DNA of 64,000 nucleotides from Anaerotignum propionicum DSM 1682 (GTDB lineage Bacteria > Bacillota > Clostridia > Lachnospirales > Anaerotignaceae), in NCBI RefSeq assembly GCF_001561955.1, contig NZ_CP014223.1, forward strand, positions 2,728,001 to 2,792,000. Direction: 5' to 3'. Shown one piece after another: positions 25,843 to 33,899 of this stretch. A model generated the notes under the pieces. It saw only the letters and a list, made by a program, of their open reading frames with translations, made no database searches and was not told the origin of the DNA. Within the stretch, counting starts at the first letter, position 1. The number at the start of each line of letters is the position of its first letter. The position numbers and the translations under genes are program-made.

Positions 25843-27141
25843 TTACAAAATTGCCTCGCCAAAAGCATTTTCTCCTTGCACTTGAACAATTTTTGTGAAA
25901 ACCAGCCGATTGGATAAGTCTACATCGCTATTTGTCAGCACCTTCATGTAATTTGAAGTATGCCCTTCATAGATTCCCGCTTCTACAGATCTTTCATACA
26001 GAACCTCCACGGTTTTGTCAACATACTTACTTAGAAATTCCCCACTCATTTTATCGCTTAAAGCGAGCAATTGATGGCTTCTATCTGTTTTTATGTTACT
26101 TGGCAGCTGATCTTTTCTTTCTGCCGCCGGAGTTCCATTCTTGGGTGAATAAGGAAATACATGAATTTTCGCAAAGCAGATTTCCTCTGCAAAAGCATAG
26201 GAAGCCTTGAAATCTTCTTCTGTTTCTCCGGGGAAACCCACAATGATATCCGTGGTTAATGCCACATCAGGCAAATACTTTCTTAAAAGCGTTGCCGCTT
26301 CACGGTATTTTTGCGTATCATACTTACGGTTCATTTCTTTCAGAGTTCTGTCGCACCCACTTTGCAAGGAAAGATGAAAGTGATGGCACACCTTTGGCAG
26401 CTCTGCCATGGTTTTTGCAAACTCTTCCGTCACCACATTGGGCTCAATAGAGCTAAAGCGAATACGGCGAATGCCCTCAACTTCGTGAACCTTTCGTAAA
26501 ATTCCCAGAAGGTTCGTATCAGTCCTATCCTTCCCATAGCTCGCCACATGAATTCCTGCCAAGACAATTTCTTGGAATCCATTTTCTGCCAAACGAGCAA
26601 CCTCATCCACAACATCTTTGGGCTCACGACTGCGGATTGGCCCACGTGCGTAAGGAATAATGCAGTATGAACAATATTGACTGCATCCATCCTGAATTTT
26701 TAAATATGCCCGGGTACGATTTGCGAGTTTTTGAATAGAAAGGGGCTCAAACACCCGCTCCTTCATAATATCAGTCACATAGTTTTCCACGCCGTTTTGA
26801 GGTTGATACTGTTCCACCATTTCCACAATCTGCCCGCGGTCTTTGGTTCCAATAACCAAATTTACACCTTCAACAGACATAATCTCCTCAGGTGCTGTCT
26901 GGGCATAGCATCCCACCACAGCAACCACAGCATTTTCATTCTGCCGTTTTACCTTACGTATCAATTGTCTTGATTTTTTATCCCCAAAATTGGTAACCGT
27001 GCAGGTATTAATTACATATACATCTGCCGCTTCATCTATACCTACAATTTCATAACCCTTTTCGGCAAACAGCTCAGCAATGGCTTCGCTTTCGTATTGG
27101 TTTACCTTGCACCCAAGGGCATAACTTGCTGCTCTTTTCAT
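25843..27141 (-). CDS. mtaB: tRNA t6A37 methylthiotransferase MtaB
   Basis: The 432-residue radical-SAM methylthiotransferase converts t6A to ms2t6A at position 37 of tRNAs reading ANN codons. The N-terminal MTTase domain begins ASYALGCKVNQYESEA, with further cluster-binding Cys (NTCTVTN, VVGCYAQ). The radical-SAM motif is CSQYCSYCIIPYARGPIRSR, and a TRAM-like C-terminal domain is present. The start pattern GCKVNQYES distinguishes MtaB from MiaB and RimO. It lies 24 bp after the HAD gene, probably in one operon with it. Confidence 0.94.
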   Translation of the reverse strand: MKRAASYALGCKVNQYESEAIAELFAEKGYEIVGIDEAADVYVINTCTVTNFGDKKSRQLIRKVKRQNENAVVAVVGCYAQTAPEEIMSVEGVNLVIGTKDRGQIVEMVEQYQPQNGVENYVTDIMKERVFEPLSIQKLANRTRAYLKIQDGCSQYCSYCIIPYARGPIRSREPKDVVDEVARLAENGFQEIVLAGIHVASYGKDRTDTNLLGILRKVHEVEGIRRIRFSSIEPNVVTEEFAKTMAELPKVCHHFHLSLQSGCDRTLKEMNRKYDTQKYREAATLLRKYLPDVALTTDIIVGFPGETEEDFKASYAFAEEICFAKIHVFPYSPKNGTPAAERKDQLPSNIKTDRSHQLLALSDKMSGEFLSKYVDKTVEVLYERSVEAGIYEGHTSNYMKVLTNSDVDLSNRLVFTKIVQVQGENAFGEAIL

Positions 27142-27165
27142 GTTTCTCTCCGTTCCTTCTCGGTT

Positions 27166-27957
27166 TCAAAGCCCAGTCAACTCTCGAATGGCTTTGACTA
27201 CCCCACCTTTATTGTTACTCCCCGCCTGAAAACGGGCGAATTTTTTCACACCGCTGGATGCACCTTCCATGGCATAGCTGTAATAAGCCTGTTTTAGCAT
27301 CTCAACATCATTATACTGATCCCCAAAAACTACGGTTTCTTGCGGGGTTATGTTCCACATTTTTTGCAAAGCCGCAACTGCCGTTCCTTTTGTAACATCC
27401 CTTAACCCTGTGTCTAAACAAGCATCGCCGGAAATCACAAGATTTAAACTGTTATCCAGTTTTGGGCGTAATCTTTCATAGCAGTTTTCTGCACTTTTTC
27501 CTCCATGAGAAATCATGGATACTTTAAAAATGTCATCTTTCACTTGGAATAAATCCTCTGCCAGCCTCATTTCATAATGAAATAAGGGTGATGACAAATA
27601 ATCCAAAAGCTCAGGGCTTCTGGTATAACTGCAATATTTTGCACAAAGCAAAGGTTCTACATCTTTGAGCATAAATATATTCTCCAAACAGTGAGCCACT
27701 TCGTGTTTTGCCATGGGCTCAACCACAAGCTCTTTTCCATCATCCACCACAAAGGCACCATTTTCTGCAATTACAACAACATCATTTATATGCTCATGAA
27801 AATGCTTTTTCAGGCTTGGGTATTGCCTGCCACTGGCAACTACAAAGCGAATCCCCTTTTCCTTTAGCCTAGGCAAAATATTATAGATTTCTGAATCAAT
27901 ACTCTTTTCATCATTGAGCAGTGTGCCATCCATATCCGAAACAATTAATTTAATCAT
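27166..27957 (-). CDS. Cof-type HAD-IIB hydrolase
   Basis: The 263-residue protein has HAD motif I SDMDGTLLNDEK, motif II VVASGR, and the late FGDQYNDVEML motif of Cof-type phosphatases with a type-IIB cap. These enzymes dephosphorylate sugar phosphates, flavin or pyridoxal phosphates; the substrate cannot be told. It starts 11 bp after the upstream unknown gene and ends 24 bp before mtaB. Confidence 0.9.
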   Translation of the reverse strand: MIKLIVSDMDGTLLNDEKSIDSEIYNILPRLKEKGIRFVVASGRQYPSLKKHFHEHINDVVVIAENGAFVVDDGKELVVEPMAKHEVAHCLENIFMLKDVEPLLCAKYCSYTRSPELLDYLSSPLFHYEMRLAEDLFQVKDDIFKVSMISHGGKSAENCYERLRPKLDNSLNLVISGDACLDTGLRDVTKGTAVAALQKMWNITPQETVVFGDQYNDVEMLKQAYYSYAMEGASSGVKKFARFQAGSNNKGGVVKAIRELTGL

Positions 27958-27968
27958 TTTATTCCCTC

Positions 27969-28523
27969 TTACACTTTGCTTATTTTAAAAAAAATGGGAA
28001 GTATCTTTAATGCAATATTCACATCCTTACCTGAAAGCCAAACCAAATATTTGCGTAATTGATCCCACTTCTGGCGTTTTAACAATACTTGTGAACAAAT
28101 TTCTTCCATCTCTCCTAATTTTTCGATAATTTCATCCTTTTCATGCTTTGATAAGGCTTCCATAAATCCAATTTCCAAACGCAATTGCGTAAAATCAACA
28201 TCCATAATGATGTCATTTTGCTCCTGCCTCAAATAATATTCCAACAAACCTTCGTTTTTATAACCGTTCTGACGAAAGCCTTCCAGTCGTTCCAGCATTT
28301 TCCTTACATTTTCACGATATGCCTCCGCCTGCAATGCAGTTTTTTCGTAGGGTTGAATCACCCTAAGCTCATCACAAAAGCCCTCTATGATTTCCCCATA
28401 AGTACTCATCAAATAGCGGAATAAAACAGACATTTTCTCCTCATCATACGAGTAGGCATCCCAAGTTTCAAGACTGCGGTCAATATCTTCATCCAGCTTG
28501 CGACAAAAATCTTTTTCATCCAT
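27969..28523 (-). CDS. Unknown helical protein
   Basis: The 184-residue predicted soluble protein is strongly charged and helical, with coiled-coil-like stretches (residues about 60-150; TALQAEAYRENVRKMLERLEGF, MEEICSQVLLKRQKWDQLRKYLVWL). No family was recognised. It is the first gene of a three-gene operon with the Cof-type hydrolase and mtaB and has its own good promoter. The codon usage looks like its neighbours, so it is probably a genuine gene. Confidence 0.7.
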   Translation of the reverse strand: MDEKDFCRKLDEDIDRSLETWDAYSYDEEKMSVLFRYLMSTYGEIIEGFCDELRVIQPYEKTALQAEAYRENVRKMLERLEGFRQNGYKNEGLLEYYLRQEQNDIIMDVDFTQLRLEIGFMEALSKHEKDEIIEKLGEMEEICSQVLLKRQKWDQLRKYLVWLSGKDVNIALKILPIFFKISKV

Positions 28524-28579
28524 AAAGACCCCATCCTTTCCAGAACTATATCCACCCTCGTATTCTCCTGTATTTTTTC

Positions 28580-28609
28580 AGTATATCATAAATCGAAACG
28601 TCTTTGCAA
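28580..28609 (-). promoter_or_regulatory. Promoter of the unknown-HAD-mtaB operon
   Basis: TTGCAA (28609-28604), an 18-base spacer ending TGA, TATACT (28585-28580). Confidence 0.7.
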
Positions 28610-28629
28610 GGCTTCCCATAAAAGGAAAA

Positions 28630-28690
28630 GAGCCTTTCCCAAAGGAAAAACTCTCAATTTTTTTCAAAGGGTGTCGAATTAACGACACCC
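28630..28690 (-). terminator. Tandem terminator hairpins after the 151-residue unknown gene
   Basis: The first stem is GGGTGTCG/CGACACCC (28669-28690), followed by only TTT. The second is GAG..TTTCC/GGAAA..CTC (28630-28653), followed by TTTTCC. The pair probably ends the upstream minus-strand transcript. Confidence 0.65.
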
Positions 28691-28708
28691 AAAACGCTTT
28701 CTGTTTTC

Positions 28709-29164
28709 TTAAACCTCATCATCCTCAATAATTACAACCATACCGCCTAAACGTCTGTTTAGCTCGCTTCTGGAAATTTTAATGATGTTAGGGGTAACAC
28801 CGTCTGCTTGGGCTTCAATGAAATAAGGTTCCTCATTGTCACAATCGTTTTCATCAAGCCAACCACCGAAGAAGGACAAAATTGAACGCATAATTTCAAC
28901 GCTATGACCCCAATAATCCAAGTCAAGGAAAATCATACGATTTTTCTCTCCATTTTTGGAAAATTTTCGGCTTTTGTAAACCATTGTAAAAAGTCGTCTT
29001 TCCTCGCCCTTGTATGTGAAATAAACTGCCATTTCATTGCTTTCGCCGAAACGATTTTCATAGCGGTTTATTTTTGCACTGGGGTCGAAATATTTTAAAA
29101 CAAACTGATAAAGCTGTTCCAGTTCTATTTCTTTTGTAATATATCCATGAGTTTTTGCTGTCAT
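28709..29164 (-). CDS. Unknown conserved-looking protein
   Basis: The 151-residue soluble protein is rich in aromatic and charged residues (LEQLYQFVLKYFDP, MAVYFTYKGEERRLFTMVY, LDLDYWGHSVEIMRSILSFFGGWLDENDC). No family was recognised. It is probably alpha+beta, with no signal peptide or membrane helix. It has its own promoter (29236-29264), a GGAG-type ribosome binding site and terminators, so it appears to be an independent, real gene. Function not assigned. Confidence 0.65.
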   Translation of the reverse strand: MTAKTHGYITKEIELEQLYQFVLKYFDPSAKINRYENRFGESNEMAVYFTYKGEERRLFTMVYKSRKFSKNGEKNRMIFLDLDYWGHSVEIMRSILSFFGGWLDENDCDNEEPYFIEAQADGVTPNIIKISRSELNRRLGGMVVIIEDDEV

Positions 29165-29235
29165 AGATGGCGCTCCTTTCTAGGCTCTCTCGTGTCAAAA
29201 AATAGTTTGTGTGCGAAATATCTCTTTATGATTGC

Positions 29236-29264
29236 ATTATACAGTAACAAAACAGCTCTGACAA
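29236..29264 (-). promoter_or_regulatory. Promoter of the 151-residue unknown gene
   Basis: TTGTCA (29264-29259), a 17-base spacer, TATAAT (29241-29236). Confidence 0.75.
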
Positions 29265-29409
29265 GAGCAATACCGCAGAATCATTAGAAAAAAATCAAGG
29301 TCATTTTTAGGCACTTTTTTATCCATATATTACAATAAAATACCAAATATATGGATGCGAATGACGTTTTTGTCCTCTATGTTTTTCCCCATGCTATTAT
29401 ATGCAAATT

Positions 29410-30108
29410 TTATAATTTTTCTAGTATTTTTTCCACCAGCTCACTGCAACGCTTTGCTGCCATGATGCTGAATTTTTCAAAGGAAATCGTAGCTTCTTCG
29501 CCTGCACCATCGGAAATGGCACGAACAATCAAAAATGGAATGCGATTTAACCAACATGCATGGGCAATGGCCGCACCTTCCATCTCCGCACATGTCCCTT
29601 GCACATTCTTACGGATGGTCGCCTTACCTTCCTTTGTACAAATAAATTGATCACCACTGGCAATACGCCCAGTGATAACCCGATAGCCATCGGCAATTTC
29701 CGCTGCCGAAGCTTGCGCCAAGCGAATCAATTCCTCGTCAGCCTTAAAATAGCTCTCTGCCATACGAGGAATCATCCCAATTGGGTCTCCTAAGGCTGAT
29801 GTATCCATATCATGCTGTACCGCATCGGTGGAAATCACGATATCTCCGATTTTCAATTCCTCAACCAGTGCTCCCGCAACACCCAGCACCAGAATATAAT
29901 CCACACCAAATAAATCAATCATGGCTTGGGTGCAAATAGCCGCATTCACCTTGCCAATTCCGCTTCTTACCAAAACGATATTATTCCCTTTATATCTGCC
30001 AATAAAAAAAGACAGGCCAACAACATTTTTTGTCGTAACAATTTCGATTTTCTCTTTTAAACAAAGAATTTCTTCCTCCATTGCCCCAATAATTCCAATG
30101 GTTTTCAT
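29410..30108 (-). CDS. mtnN: 5'-methylthioadenosine/S-adenosylhomocysteine nucleosidase
   Basis: The 232-residue MTAN begins MKTIGIIGAMEEEI and has VRSGIGKVNAAI, VLGVAGALVEELKIGDIVIS, EMEGAAIAHACWLN (substrate-binding Met-Glu) and VRAISDGAG with the catalytic Asp. It cleaves adenine from MTA, SAH and 5'-deoxyadenosine, recycling radical-SAM and methylation by-products and yielding the AI-2 precursor from SAH. The frame opens 54 bases earlier, but GTGGAG and the normal length support ATG 30108. Monocistronic, divergent from the following hydrolase. Confidence 0.94.
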   Translation of the reverse strand: MKTIGIIGAMEEEILCLKEKIEIVTTKNVVGLSFFIGRYKGNNIVLVRSGIGKVNAAICTQAMIDLFGVDYILVLGVAGALVEELKIGDIVISTDAVQHDMDTSALGDPIGMIPRMAESYFKADEELIRLAQASAAEIADGYRVITGRIASGDQFICTKEGKATIRKNVQGTCAEMEGAAIAHACWLNRIPFLIVRAISDGAGEEATISFEKFSIMAAKRCSELVEKILEKL

Positions 30109-30232
30109 TTTTGTCATCTCCACTCTGTGTAATGTTTGTTGGACGGTTACATCTTCGCCCAATTATCTGTATTTTAATCATAGCACAATACCCTGCTGTT
30201 TTACAAGAGAACATATTTCTCCTTGTCCTCCA

Positions 30233-30261
30233 TTGCAAAACTCTCTCATCTTTTGTATACT
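30233..30261 (+). promoter_or_regulatory. Promoter of the peptidase-C26/mscS/DUF951 operon
   Basis: TTGCAA (30233-30238), a 17-base spacer, TATACT (30256-30261). Confidence 0.75.
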
Positions 30262-30292
30262 ATTAGGAAAGTTTATAAAAAGGAAGGGTTCT

Positions 30293-31018
30293 ATGCAACC
30301 GGTAATCGGCATTACTCCAGACTATGATAGCAGCATCAATAGATATAAAATACACCAAGATTATATTTCCGCCATTTCTTCCGCTGGTGCTCTCCCAATT
30401 TTGTTGTTTCCCCATGCTGAAATTCCGCCCTTTCTTGACGGAATTGTATTCAGCGGCGGAGGTGACATTGATCCATTGCTGTTCCAAGAGGAGCCCTTGG
30501 CACAAAGCGGCGAAATTTCCCCATTGAGGGATGAATATGAAATTTCTTTGTGCCGTGAAGCCGTGGACAAAAACATTCCTATATTAGGAATTTGCCGTGG
30601 CATGCAGGTGATTAATATTGCCTTGGGCGGAACAATTTACCAGGATATTTCCGTTCAAACGGGCAGTAAACTAAAGCATAGTCAGCAGGCACCCCGTGAA
30701 TATGGAACCCATAGTATTCTCATTGAAAATGACTCTCTGCTTTCTACCTTGTTGGGTAAGGAAAAAGTTACGGTAAATTCCTTCCATCATCAGGCAGTTG
30801 CTCTTTTGGGTGACGGACTGCGTGTTTCGGCAAAAAGTCTCGACGGCCTAATCGAAGCCATTGAGCATACTCAGAATCTCTTTGTCTTAGGGGTCCAGTG
30901 GCATCCCGAAGCAATGGGCACAAAAGAACAAAAGAAGCTTTTTTCTGCTTTTTTAACTGCCGCAGAAAAATTTAAGGAAACAGGAGGTAACAATGGGAAA
31001 ATTGCAAGGAATTCTTAG
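30293..31018 (+). CDS. Peptidase C26 / gamma-glutamyl-gamma-aminobutyrate hydrolase-like protein
   Basis: The 241-residue class-I glutamine-amidotransferase-like hydrolase has the nucleophile elbow LGICRGMQVIN (Cys about residue 104), FSGGGDIDP and the C-terminal QWHPEAMG supplying His and Glu. PuuD-type enzymes split gamma-glutamyl amides in polyamine breakdown; the true substrate here is unknown and no other puu genes are near. A much longer frame exists upstream, but the promoter and AAGGAAGG place the start at ATG 30293. Its 3' end overlaps mscS by 26 bp. Confidence 0.9.
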   Translation: MQPVIGITPDYDSSINRYKIHQDYISAISSAGALPILLFPHAEIPPFLDGIVFSGGGDIDPLLFQEEPLAQSGEISPLRDEYEISLCREAVDKNIPILGICRGMQVINIALGGTIYQDISVQTGSKLKHSQQAPREYGTHSILIENDSLLSTLLGKEKVTVNSFHHQAVALLGDGLRVSAKSLDGLIEAIEHTQNLFVLGVQWHPEAMGTKEQKKLFSAFLTAAEKFKETGGNNGKIARNS

Positions 31019-31853
31019 CTTTGAAGCTTTGATGGAAACCGGTGCCGCCGTTGGTATAAAAATTCTTGAAGTCGGAGGAACCTTACTCCTCTGTTGGATT
31101 ATCATCCGTATCGTCAATCGTGTAACGCAAAAGTTCTTCCAAAAGCAAACACAAAAACAACGTTTGGCTATGTCTGAGAGAAAGGCAAACACGTTGAATA
31201 CAATTACTTCCAGCGTGTTGAAATATGTGGTCTACTTTATTGGATTGTTCACAATTTTGAATTTGCTGGGAGTAGACCCCAAATCCTTATTGGTTATTGC
31301 AAGTGCCGGTTCTGTTGCCATCGGCTTGGGCGCACAGAGCGTTGTCACTGATATGCTAGAGGGATTTTTCATTTTTTTTGAAGACCACTTTGCTGTTGGC
31401 GATGTGGTTACCATTCAAAATATCACAGGTACCGTAGAGAGTGTCACCTTACGCTATACAACAATAAGGGATGCTCAGGGAAAAGTTCACATCATTCCCA
31501 ATGGTTCCGTTGGTATTGTAACAAATATGTCCAGTGAATTTATCAATGCAATCGTAAATGTAGGTGTGGCATACGAAGAGAATATTGACCATGTATTATT
31601 GATTCTTCAGGATGAAATGAAGAAAACCTCAGATATGGAGAGCATTTTGGAAACACCTGTTATCCTCGGTGTAGTTGGCTTGGATGAATCCGCCGTTACC
31701 ATTCGTATTGTTGCAAAATGCATGGTAAAAACCAATTTCGCCGTGGAAGTAGAACTGCGCAGACGTATCAAAAACCGTTTCGATCAAGAGGGAATTGAAA
31801 TTCCTTTTCCACAGCGTATCGTTCATATTGTAAAAGAAAAGGAGGAGGCATAA
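30993..31853 (+). CDS. mscS: Small-conductance mechanosensitive channel (MscS family)
   Basis: The 286-residue protein has three N-terminal membrane segments (residues about 20-115) and the MscS pore helix motif (ASAGSVAIGLGAQSVVTDMLEGFFIFFE), followed by the beta domain (VGDVVTIQNITGTVESVTLRYTTIRDAQGKVHIIPNGSV) and the C-terminal alpha/beta domain. The channel opens on membrane tension and releases solutes during osmotic downshock. GGAGG lies before ATG 30993 within the end of the upstream gene, so translation is coupled. A DUF951 gene follows after 2 bp. Confidence 0.95.
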   Translation: MGKLQGILSFEALMETGAAVGIKILEVGGTLLLCWIIIRIVNRVTQKFFQKQTQKQRLAMSERKANTLNTITSSVLKYVVYFIGLFTILNLLGVDPKSLLVIASAGSVAIGLGAQSVVTDMLEGFFIFFEDHFAVGDVVTIQNITGTVESVTLRYTTIRDAQGKVHIIPNGSVGIVTNMSSEFINAIVNVGVAYEENIDHVLLILQDEMKKTSDMESILETPVILGVVGLDESAVTIRIVAKCMVKTNFAVEVELRRRIKNRFDQEGIEIPFPQRIVHIVKEKEEA

Positions 31854-31855
31854 AT

Positions 31856-32050
31856 ATGGTTTTTTCAGTTGGAGATATTGTGCAGATGAAGAAGACCCAC
31901 CCCTGCGGCTCCAGCCAGTGGGAAATTCTTCGTGTAGGCATTGATTTTCGTATTAAGTGCTGCGGCTGTGGCCATATGGTTATGCTGCCTAGAGTAAAGT
32001 TTGAAAAGAATGTGAAAAAAATTGTATCCGAAAGCAAGGAAGAAAAATAA
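31856..32050 (+). CDS. DUF951 domain protein
   Basis: The 64-residue protein has the DUF951 pattern FSVGDIVQMKKTHPCGSSQWEILRVGIDFRIKCCGCGHMVMLPRVKFEKNVKK. Three cysteines in CCGC plus one in HPCG suggest a metal or nucleic-acid binding zinc-ribbon-like fold, though this is inference. The mscS-DUF951 order recurs in Firmicutes. A strong terminator follows. Confidence 0.9.
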   Translation: MVFSVGDIVQMKKTHPCGSSQWEILRVGIDFRIKCCGCGHMVMLPRVKFEKNVKKIVSESKEEK

Positions 32051-32070
32051 TTTTTGGTTAAACATATAAC

Positions 32071-32129
32071 AAAAAGCCTTTCCAAGCACCCGCAGCATCA
32101 TTTGGGGCGTTAATGGAAAGGCTTTTTTT
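32071..32129 (+). terminator. Terminator of the C26/mscS/DUF951 operon
   Basis: AAAGCCTTTCC (32073-32083) pairs with GGAAAGGCTTT (32115-32125), followed by a T run. The intervening 31 bases can form an inner structure. Confidence 0.85.
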
Positions 32130-32273
32130 ACAAGGTTCCTACAAATTTCTTAAATAATTAGTACCATTTTTCAAAACAATTGCTATTCTTTAAATATAAT
32201 TGTAAAATTTTAGATATTGCCTTGTCCTATGAGGTATTATTGACTATTAAAAAATCAAGAGGTGGGGTAAACA

Positions 32274-33026
32274 TTGAAAAGATTTATTAAATCTTTATTT
32301 ATTATTCTTGGGTTATATTTAGCATGTGATGCATTCATTTTGTCACTGGTAATTAGTTTTAATATCGGTGTTATAGCAACATTTATGGTGGGTGCTGTCT
32401 ATTTCATCTATGGTTTTTATTATGAAGGGATTCAACTTCTTTCAAAAAAAGGCGTTGTTAAGTGGCTAAAAAATTTATTCTTAATAGGTAATACAATTAT
32501 GATTTCGGCTATTCTATTTATTGCTGTCTTTGGTCAAATAGACACTGCAACTTATAAAGAGGATGCTGTCATTGTTCTTGGCGCAGGACTGAATGGGGAT
32601 AAGATTACACTACCCCTTTATTATAGACTGGAAAAAAGCATAGAGTATTTCAATGCAAATCCAAACGCAATGATCGTTGTATCTGGTGGACAAGGCCGCA
32701 ACGAAACCATAACGGAAGCCCTGGCAATGGAAAGATACTTGCTTTCAAAAGGAATTCCCGAAAATAAGATAATAAAGGAAGATAATTCTACAAGCACCTA
32801 TGAAAACTTTCTTTTATCCAAAAAGCTATTAGATACTCATTTTAAAAACGAATACAAGTCAGTTTTTATAACAAATGATTTTCATCTATTTAGAGCAAAC
32901 GAGTTATCTAAAATTGTAGGAATCAATAGTAACTATCTGCATGCAAAAATACAATGGTATATCGCTCCTGTAAACTATATACGGGAGGTCTTAGCCCTTA
33001 TAAAACTTATAATACTAAGACAGTAG
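32274..33026 (+). CDS. DUF218/YdcF-like membrane protein
   Basis: The 250-residue protein has three N-terminal hydrophobic segments (residues about 5-95) followed by a DUF218 domain: EDAVIVLGAGLNGDKITLPLYYRLEKSIEYF, MIVVSGGQGRNETITEALAMERYLLSKGIP and NSTSTYENFLLSKKLLD. DUF218 proteins (YdcF, SanA, ElyC) are linked to envelope integrity, but the reaction is not established. The start is TTG 32274 with AGAGGTGGGG upstream. The lower GC than the neighbours is worth noting. Terminator just downstream. Confidence 0.85.
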   Translation: MKRFIKSLFIILGLYLACDAFILSLVISFNIGVIATFMVGAVYFIYGFYYEGIQLLSKKGVVKWLKNLFLIGNTIMISAILFIAVFGQIDTATYKEDAVIVLGAGLNGDKITLPLYYRLEKSIEYFNANPNAMIVVSGGQGRNETITEALAMERYLLSKGIPENKIIKEDNSTSTYENFLLSKKLLDTHFKNEYKSVFITNDFHLFRANELSKIVGINSNYLHAKIQWYIAPVNYIREVLALIKLIILRQ

Positions 33027-33030
33027 CTGA

Positions 33031-33063
33031 ACCAACATTAAAAAATGTTGGTACGTTTTTTCT
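33031..33063 (+). terminator. Terminator after the DUF218 gene
   Basis: ACCAACATT (33031-33039) pairs with AATGTTGGT (33044-33052), followed shortly by TTTTTT. Confidence 0.8.
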
Positions 33064-33099
33064 TTGATTGGAAGGCTAAAACTTACCACGGAGGGAACT

Positions 33100-33593
33100 A
33101 TGAAAAAATTAAAAATAGTTTTTGTTTGCGTTGTAATTGCAATTATTGGCCTATTTTATTACTTTTCGATAGACTATCAACGGATAAGAGGGTTTTATAA
33201 ATTTCCTGAAAATAGCGTACAGGCTATGTCTATGAACGGGGTTGCATGGCAGAAAAAGAGAACTATACCCAGATTGATCCTTCTGATTATGAAACATTAT
33301 TGCAGATTGTATCCCAGATTCAATATATGAATCCAAACATAGATCCACCCTCAATCAAGTACACTGTTTATGGCGGCGGTGGCTATGAATTTGATATAGT
33401 TTCTGAAAATGCAGTAACAACTTTCGGCATCAGCTGCAATGAATTAGAACCTAACATTCGTAGAGTCACCCTTTCTGACGGAAGAATAGAACGGTATATA
33501 TCTGCCTATGTAAACAATGACCTTTATCAGGAATATAAAAGTCTTGCAAAGAAATATATGAAAGAATCTAAGAATTCTGAAATCCAATCATGA
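33100..33593 (+). pseudogene. Small membrane-anchored protein broken by a -1 frameshift
   Basis: ATG 33100 has GGAGGG upstream and begins MKKLKIVFVCVVIAIIGLFYYF, a signal anchor. After about 48 codons (near 33243) this frame loses sense and ends at 33330. The frame one base earlier continues plausibly from about 33246 (MAEKENYTQIDPSDYETLL) to the stop at 33593, giving a combined product of about 164 residues. The second part is polar, with a GGGGYEFDI stretch. No family was recognised. A one-base deletion, a sequencing error, or two separate genes are all possible; no convincing slippery site was seen. Confidence 0.55.
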
Positions 33594-33775
33594 TCCCCTC
33601 TCTCACAAAGTGCCTGATTCTCTAAAAAAATTATTTATTCAATCCAGTGGGAGAATTGTAATAAAAAGTCTCTTCTCTTGATGATAAGATGGAGAATTCT
33701 CTTTTCATGACTCATAATTATCCCCTTACCATTTTGTAAACGACATTTATAAAAGCATCATACTCCAACCATAAA
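33594..33775. other. Intergenic region, nothing recognised
   Basis: AT-rich convergent spacer between the frameshifted gene and cadA. No gene or repeat seen. Confidence 0.5.
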
Positions 33776-33829
33776 CACAAAAACGGCAGAGAGTGCCTTT
33801 TCAAAATACTGAAAACTGCGTTCCCTGCC
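33776..33829 (-). terminator. Terminator after cadA
   Basis: GGCAG and CTGCC close a long stem with an inner TTTTCA/TGAAAA pairing, followed by GTTTTTG on the minus strand. Confidence 0.7.
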
Positions 33830-33899
33830 TAACATTTATCATATCAAAAACAAAACTTTTCAATGTTTCTTTTGTGATAACTTAAAAACCTTATAACAA

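Noticed and set aside
33240-33260. Programmed -1 frameshifting at CAGAAAAAGAG
   Set aside because: The heptamer G-AAA-AAG does not allow good P-site re-pairing after slippage, and no downstream pseudoknot was seen. A plain indel is simpler.
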